Assembly: GCF_021917145.1 (NCBI RefSeq)
Contig: NC_061065.1
Location: forward strand, 11,467,412-11,531,411
Reading direction: 5' to 3'
DNA length: 64,000 nt
Origin: Hypomesus transpacificus
Lineage: Eukaryota > Chordata > Actinopteri > Osmeriformes > Osmeridae
In this document: piece by piece, positions 60,013 through 64,000 of the stretch
How positions within the stretch are numbered: position 1 is the first letter of the stretch
Layout: every line of letters begins with the position of its first letter
Program-made: the position numbers and the translations under genes
Notes under the pieces: model-generated
What the model saw: the letters and a program-made list of their open reading frames with translations, nothing else
Told to the model about the DNA's origin: nothing
The model's database searches: none

Positions 60013-60370
60013 AAACACCAGTGGAACCAAGCCTAACCCTCTAACCCCAGTAGAACAAGTCTAACCCTCTAACCCCAGTAGAACAAGTCTAACCCTCTAA
60101 CCCCAGTAGAACAAGTCTAACCCTCTAACCCCAGTAGAACAAGTCTAACCCTCTAACCCCAGTAGAACAAGTCTAACCCTCTAACCCCAGTAGAACAAGT
60201 CTAACCCTCTAACCCCAGTAGAACAAGTCTAACCCTCTAACCCCAGTAGAACAAGTCTAACCCTCTAACCCCAGTAGAACAAGTCTAACCCTCTAACCCC
60301 AGTAGAACAAGTCTAACCTTCTAACCCCAGTAGAACAAGTCTAACCCTGTAACCCCAGTAGAACAAGTCT
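60013..60370. repeat. 28-bp minisatellite with telomere-like core
   Basis: The unit GTAGAACAAGTCTAACCCTC plus TAACCCCA repeats about 12 times, nearly identical. It contains TCTAACCCTCTAACCCC, a telomere-like core. Degenerate CTAACC-rich sequence continues to about 60475, and an assembly gap follows at 60581. Confidence 0.97.
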
Positions 60371-60580
60371 AACCCTAATCCTATAAACCCCTTTACCTAC
60401 ATCCTAAACCCCGATACCCCCTAACCCTCTCATACTAACCACAACCCTCTCAATCTAACCCTCTCACCCTAATCCATCTCTCTCTAATAGATGGTAACTA
60501 CCTTCTCACAGTAGGCATAAAGGACATTTGTCCACACTACACAAGCTGTTTGATATTATCCATGAAAAGACAACATTTAA

Positions 60581-60680
60581 NNNNNNNNNNNNNNNNNNNN
60601 NNNNNNNNNNNNNNNNNNNNNNNNNNNNNNNNNNNNNNNNNNNNNNNNNNNNNNNNNNNNNNNNNNNNNNNNNNNNNNNN
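60581..60680. other. Assembly gap (100 N)
   Basis: Exactly 100 N, the usual placeholder for a gap of unknown size. The 13 bases before the gap (AGACAACATTTAA, 60568-60580) are identical to the 13 after it (60681-60693), so the two contig ends probably overlap. Confidence 0.99.
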
Positions 60681-60790
60681 AGACAACATTTAACCTTTCC
60701 TGCTGGCATTCCCCTGGCCAGCACCCTGTGAGTGAGCGTGTGTGTATGTGTGTGTGCAGCCTAGGCTCTGTGGCCCGAGAGGAGTGTGTG

Positions 60791-61062
60791 AGCACGCCAT
60801 GGCAACGCTCCCAGATCTAGATAGCGGAGAGCGAGGGTGGAGGGTCGCCACCGTATCAGCCCGGGCATCGCCCTGACAACTGCTGGAAGTGGATTTGAGC
60901 GCGTTCAGCTACAGTCTAGCAGCAGCGGAGGATCCATGGCAACAGAAGTGTATATAGACGGTGATTATTATATGACTCTGCATTAGGGTTTCACCTGACT
61001 ACATCATTATAGACTATATCCTGGTTTCCATCCCTGATACTGACTGTAGCTATCATGGCAAC
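60791..61062. promoter_or_regulatory. Cluster of RFX X-box-like half sites
   Basis: CCATGGCAAC occurs at about 60797-60806 (as CGCCATGGCAACG) and 60934-60943, and ATGGCAAC at 61055-61062. This half site belongs to the X-box bound by RFX factors. The surroundings are GC-richer than the neighbourhood. No gene start is recognised beside it. Confidence 0.3.
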
Positions 61063-61083
61063 AAACAGTAGTAGAGTACCCAT

Positions 61084-61310
61084 TTATCAAATCAAAATGT
61101 ATTTGTACAGCCCTTTTTACAAGCAATGTCACAGAGGGCTTCGCATACGCCCACAGAACTGCCCCTCAACTAACCTAAATCCTCAAGGAAGACAAGGAAA
61201 AACTCCCTGAAAAACTCACCCTAGGAGAAAAAATTGAAAAAACCTTGGGAAGAGCAATTCAGTGAGAGCTCCCCTCCTCCCCTAGAGACAGCTCAGTGAA
61301 AGAGAGGTGC
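61084..61310. repeat. Teleost dispersed repeat
   Basis: It begins ATCAAATCAAAATGTATTTG and includes CACAGAGGGCTTCGCAT, AACTGCCCCTCAACTAACCT, AAGACAAGGAAAAACTCCCT and GGAAGAGCAATTCAG. I recognise this order from many fish genomes as a high-copy interspersed repeat of uncertain class. Confidence 0.75.
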
Positions 61311-62550
61311 ATTTAGGTGATGCTGGAGTCACCATGGAGATGGAGTCACGGTGTGGCGGTGACCCTCAGCACGGTCAGCTGAGGTTCCTGTGTTTAGCAC
61401 GAGCGTGACCGTGTCTCAGGGTCTAGTCAGTCTACACGCTACACGCAGCATGCGTGCGATGGTGGCCATGGCCAGCATGCCTAGGGGGCCACGCTGGTTG
61501 TGGAGTGTGAACGCTGGTGGGTGTCCTGGGTAATAACATTATCTCCACCGTCTGAAAGTTAACATGCCACATATGTCACTATAAGTGTAGATCTGTGGGA
61601 GAAAATGTGTGTGTGTAGATGAGTGCAAGTCATTGTGTGTGTATGAGTGTGGGGGGAAGGGGTCCAAGCGTGTGTGTACGGGGGGGAGGGTGGTGCAGAC
61701 GTGTGTGTGTGTGTGTGTGGGAGAGTGAGAGCGTGTGTTCCAAGACATGCTTCTGTTGAATCAGCAGTGGGAGCAGCAGAGCTGTGGGAACGTCACCTGA
61801 TCCATGGAGTGTGTGTGCGAGTGTGTCTGTCTGTGTAAAAGTGTTTGTGTGTAAGAGAGAACGTGTGTGTGTTTGTGTGTGTGTGAGAGGGAGTGTGAGA
61901 AAGCGCCCTGGGTGCAACCTCAGTGGGCTGGCACTGTAGCGTGTCGGAGGGCTACAGCAGGGGGAGATGTGAGTGACAGTGGTGGGGGGGGGGGGGGCTA
62001 CAAACAGACCTTTGTAACTCAGGGGGGCCAGGGAGACTAGGGGGGCTGGGAGGGCCACGGGTGGCTGGTGGGCCACTTAGGACAGACTCACAGGCAGGAG
62101 AACCATGAGAGAGGAGAGGAAAGGACAGGTGATGAGGATTGTGGTGGTGAGGATGATGATGATGATGATTGTGGTGGTGGTGAGGATGATGATGATTGAG
62201 TAGAGGCAAGTGTGGTCGTTTCAACAACATAGTAGTATCTGTGAGATAATCAGGCCTCCTGGGAAGATTTAATCTGCACCCACATAGTTATGGTTATGAC
62301 CCTATCCACCTTCCTGTTCATCTGCTGGATGAATGAGACTCTTTATCTCAAACACATTTAACTCTGCCCATCCCCCTTTCTTTCTCTTCCACGCTCTCTC
62401 TCTCTATCTCTCTCTCCCTCTCTCTCTCCCTCTCTCTCTCTATCTCTCTCTCTCTCCCTCTCTCTCTCTCTCTGTATACTTTTCTTTTTCCCATCAATAG
62501 AAACCAAACCAAAGATTCAATCTCAGGAGTGGAGTGCCTCTGACATGCCA
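61311..62550. other. No gene recognised
   Basis: GT-rich and G-rich sequence with a GAT/GGT trinucleotide stretch near 62130-62200 and a CT run at 62394-62475. No coding support. Confidence 0.5.
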
Positions 62551-62551
62551 A

Positions 62552-62935
62552 GTTACAGTACTGCAGTACTATGATTTACAGTATGGTAGCAGTACTGCAG
62601 TACTATGATTTAGAGTATGGTAGCAGTACTGCAGTATTATGATTTACAGTATGGTAGCAGTACTGCAGTACTATGATTTACAGTATGGTAGCAGTACTGC
62701 AGTATTATGATTTGCAGTATGGTAGCAGTACTGCAGTACTATGATTTACAGTATGGTAGCAGTACTGCAGTACTATGATTTACAGTATGGTAGCAGTACT
62801 GCAGTATTATGATTTACAGTATGGTAGCAGTACTGCAGTACTATGATTTACAGTATGGTAGTAGTACTGCAGTATTATGATTTACAGTATGGTAGCAGTA
62901 CTGCAGTACTATGATTTACAGTATGGTAGCAGTAC
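62552..62935. repeat. 34-bp palindromic minisatellite, about 11 copies
   Basis: The unit TATGATTTACAGTATGGTAG plus CAGTACTGCAGTAC repeats head to tail. Units alternate ACTATG and ATTATG variants. Each unit contains the perfect 12-bp palindrome GTACTGCAGTAC with a PstI-type CTGCAG centre. Confidence 0.97.
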
Positions 62936-63027
62936 AAAGTTTGATTTAGAGTAGCTTAGTAGTACTATAATCTGTGATTTGCAGAGGAGGAGTTGGGTTC
63001 CAGAGTGTAGTCTGAGGCCTGGACAGT

Positions 63028-63064
<37 letters not shown>

Positions 63065-63182
63065 ATCAGCTGTCTAAGATCGTTTGAAACTGTGAGGAGG
63101 GGAAGGACCACCCTAGTCTGGAGAGTGATAAGAAAAGTCTACCGCAATCTGGGAACAACTGATTATAACCTGGTGTGTAGGT

Positions 63183-63227
<45 letters not shown>

Positions 63228-64000
63228 TGACACATGCCAGAGGAAACATCCTAGATGATTGGTCCTTCTGACTGTCAGAGAGCCATTACCGCTGACTGAC
63301 TCATGCTATGGAGGACACTGGTTCGGCTTTAGAGGTGGAAATCAGAGATCACACACACAATCACACACAGCAGAGAGTAACTCAATTATATGCTGTTGGC
63401 CATTATAGGCTGCAGCATATACGGCCCACGCACACACATACATAATACCACTGTGAAACACACTGTTTCCTAACTTTGCTTACCAACAATCCACCCTAAT
63501 GTATGTTTTATTTCTGATTTGCTGAAAGACAGGGAGGTGCTGACATCACAACATCAACACCCAATTACCATCGCCGCTATCAACAATCATCACACTGTGT
63601 TGTCGCGGAAACGACGCCTTGTGCCATCCGACAACCTGCCCCAATTACATCGCCATGGAAACGAGGAAATAACAAACAGGACCCTTCCCCTGGTTGCAGT
63701 TTTATCCAATGGGAACCCAGAGTCCTCTGGAGTCCTCTTTCTAGCTTCAGTCAGATCCTGTGTTTATCACCTGTTTCTAAATGTGAGCTCCAAAGTCATA
63801 CCTTCACAAGTGACCAGTCATATTTACACTTGTCCAAGACATACATACATCTGCCCCTGTCGCTAGTCCTTTCTTTACATATTGTTGGTCACATCTTTAC
63901 CTGTTGCTGGTCATATTGACACCTGTTGCAAGTCATATGTGTAGGCTCGCTGTTGCTAGGCATTGCAGGCTGTGATGGCAACTAGAGGAGGATAGGTCAT
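62936..64000. other. Right end, no gene recognised
   Basis: Two (GT)n runs (63029-63061 and 63182-63226) are followed by mixed-composition DNA. The segment 63530-63740 is less repetitive, with CGCGGAAACGAC and CGCCATGGAAACGAGG motifs. No exon is recognised. Confidence 0.45.

Noticed and set aside
60013..62935. CRISPR-like regular arrays
   Set aside because: The units repeat head to tail without unique spacers, and the DNA is vertebrate; they are minisatellites.

Overview
This window is vertebrate nuclear DNA and almost certainly from a teleost fish. Genes are split by GT-AG introns. There is an intact-looking Tc1-like transposon with long inverted repeats, a tRNA-derived fish SINE, an L2/Rex-type LINE tail, several hAT/Tc1-type MITEs and very abundant (CT)n/(CA)n microsatellites. 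The SINE and Tc1 types recall salmon/smelt/pike-type fishes, but that placement is a weak guess.

Left third (5-20 kb), three conserved genes: jdp2 (+, AP-1 family bZIP repressor, 162 aa) is convergent with ctsb (-, cathepsin B, 329 aa). Upstream of ctsb on the same strand lies fdft1 (-, squalene synthase, 420 aa), whose third intron carries a 1.66-kb Tc1 element in antisense. The fdft1 upstream region carries an SRE-like site, a GC box and two inverted CCAAT boxes, the layout expected for a sterol-regulated cholesterol gene.

Middle (22-34 kb): a small two-exon gene of unknown function (+, 22.66-24.12 kb) is interrupted by one frameshift. It is followed by gata4 (-, six coding exons, 386 aa, both GATA zinc fingers intact). 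The set gata4, fdft1, ctsb matches human 8p23.1, but ctsb points the other way relative to fdft1 and no NEIL2 was recognised.

Right half (34-64 kb): mostly gene-poor upstream DNA of gata4 with microsatellites and minisatellites. The exceptions are a complete tRNA-Glu(CTC) gene at 47.7 kb and, just beyond it, two diverged tandem copies (48.25-49.1 kb and 51.2-52.0 kb) of an unnamed small gene. The first copy has a strand-P-x-x-S-R-x-G-T-D-x-E pattern followed by K-x-x-I-L-V-V-L, which recalls SLOG/nucleoside-deoxyribosyltransferase/TIR-like folds. The second copy lost the Ser-Arg-Gly segment and has Gln for Glu. A perfect GAAAGTGAAA interferon-response core lies about 400 bp upstream of copy 1. 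This cluster is the best candidate here for an undescribed system; the enzymatic and immune reading is inference. Past 52 kb I see no convincing gene. That part holds four sizeable minisatellite or tetranucleotide arrays besides one at 52.8 kb (two contain telomere-like CTAACCCT), a 100-N gap whose flanks share 13 bp, and dispersed repeats.
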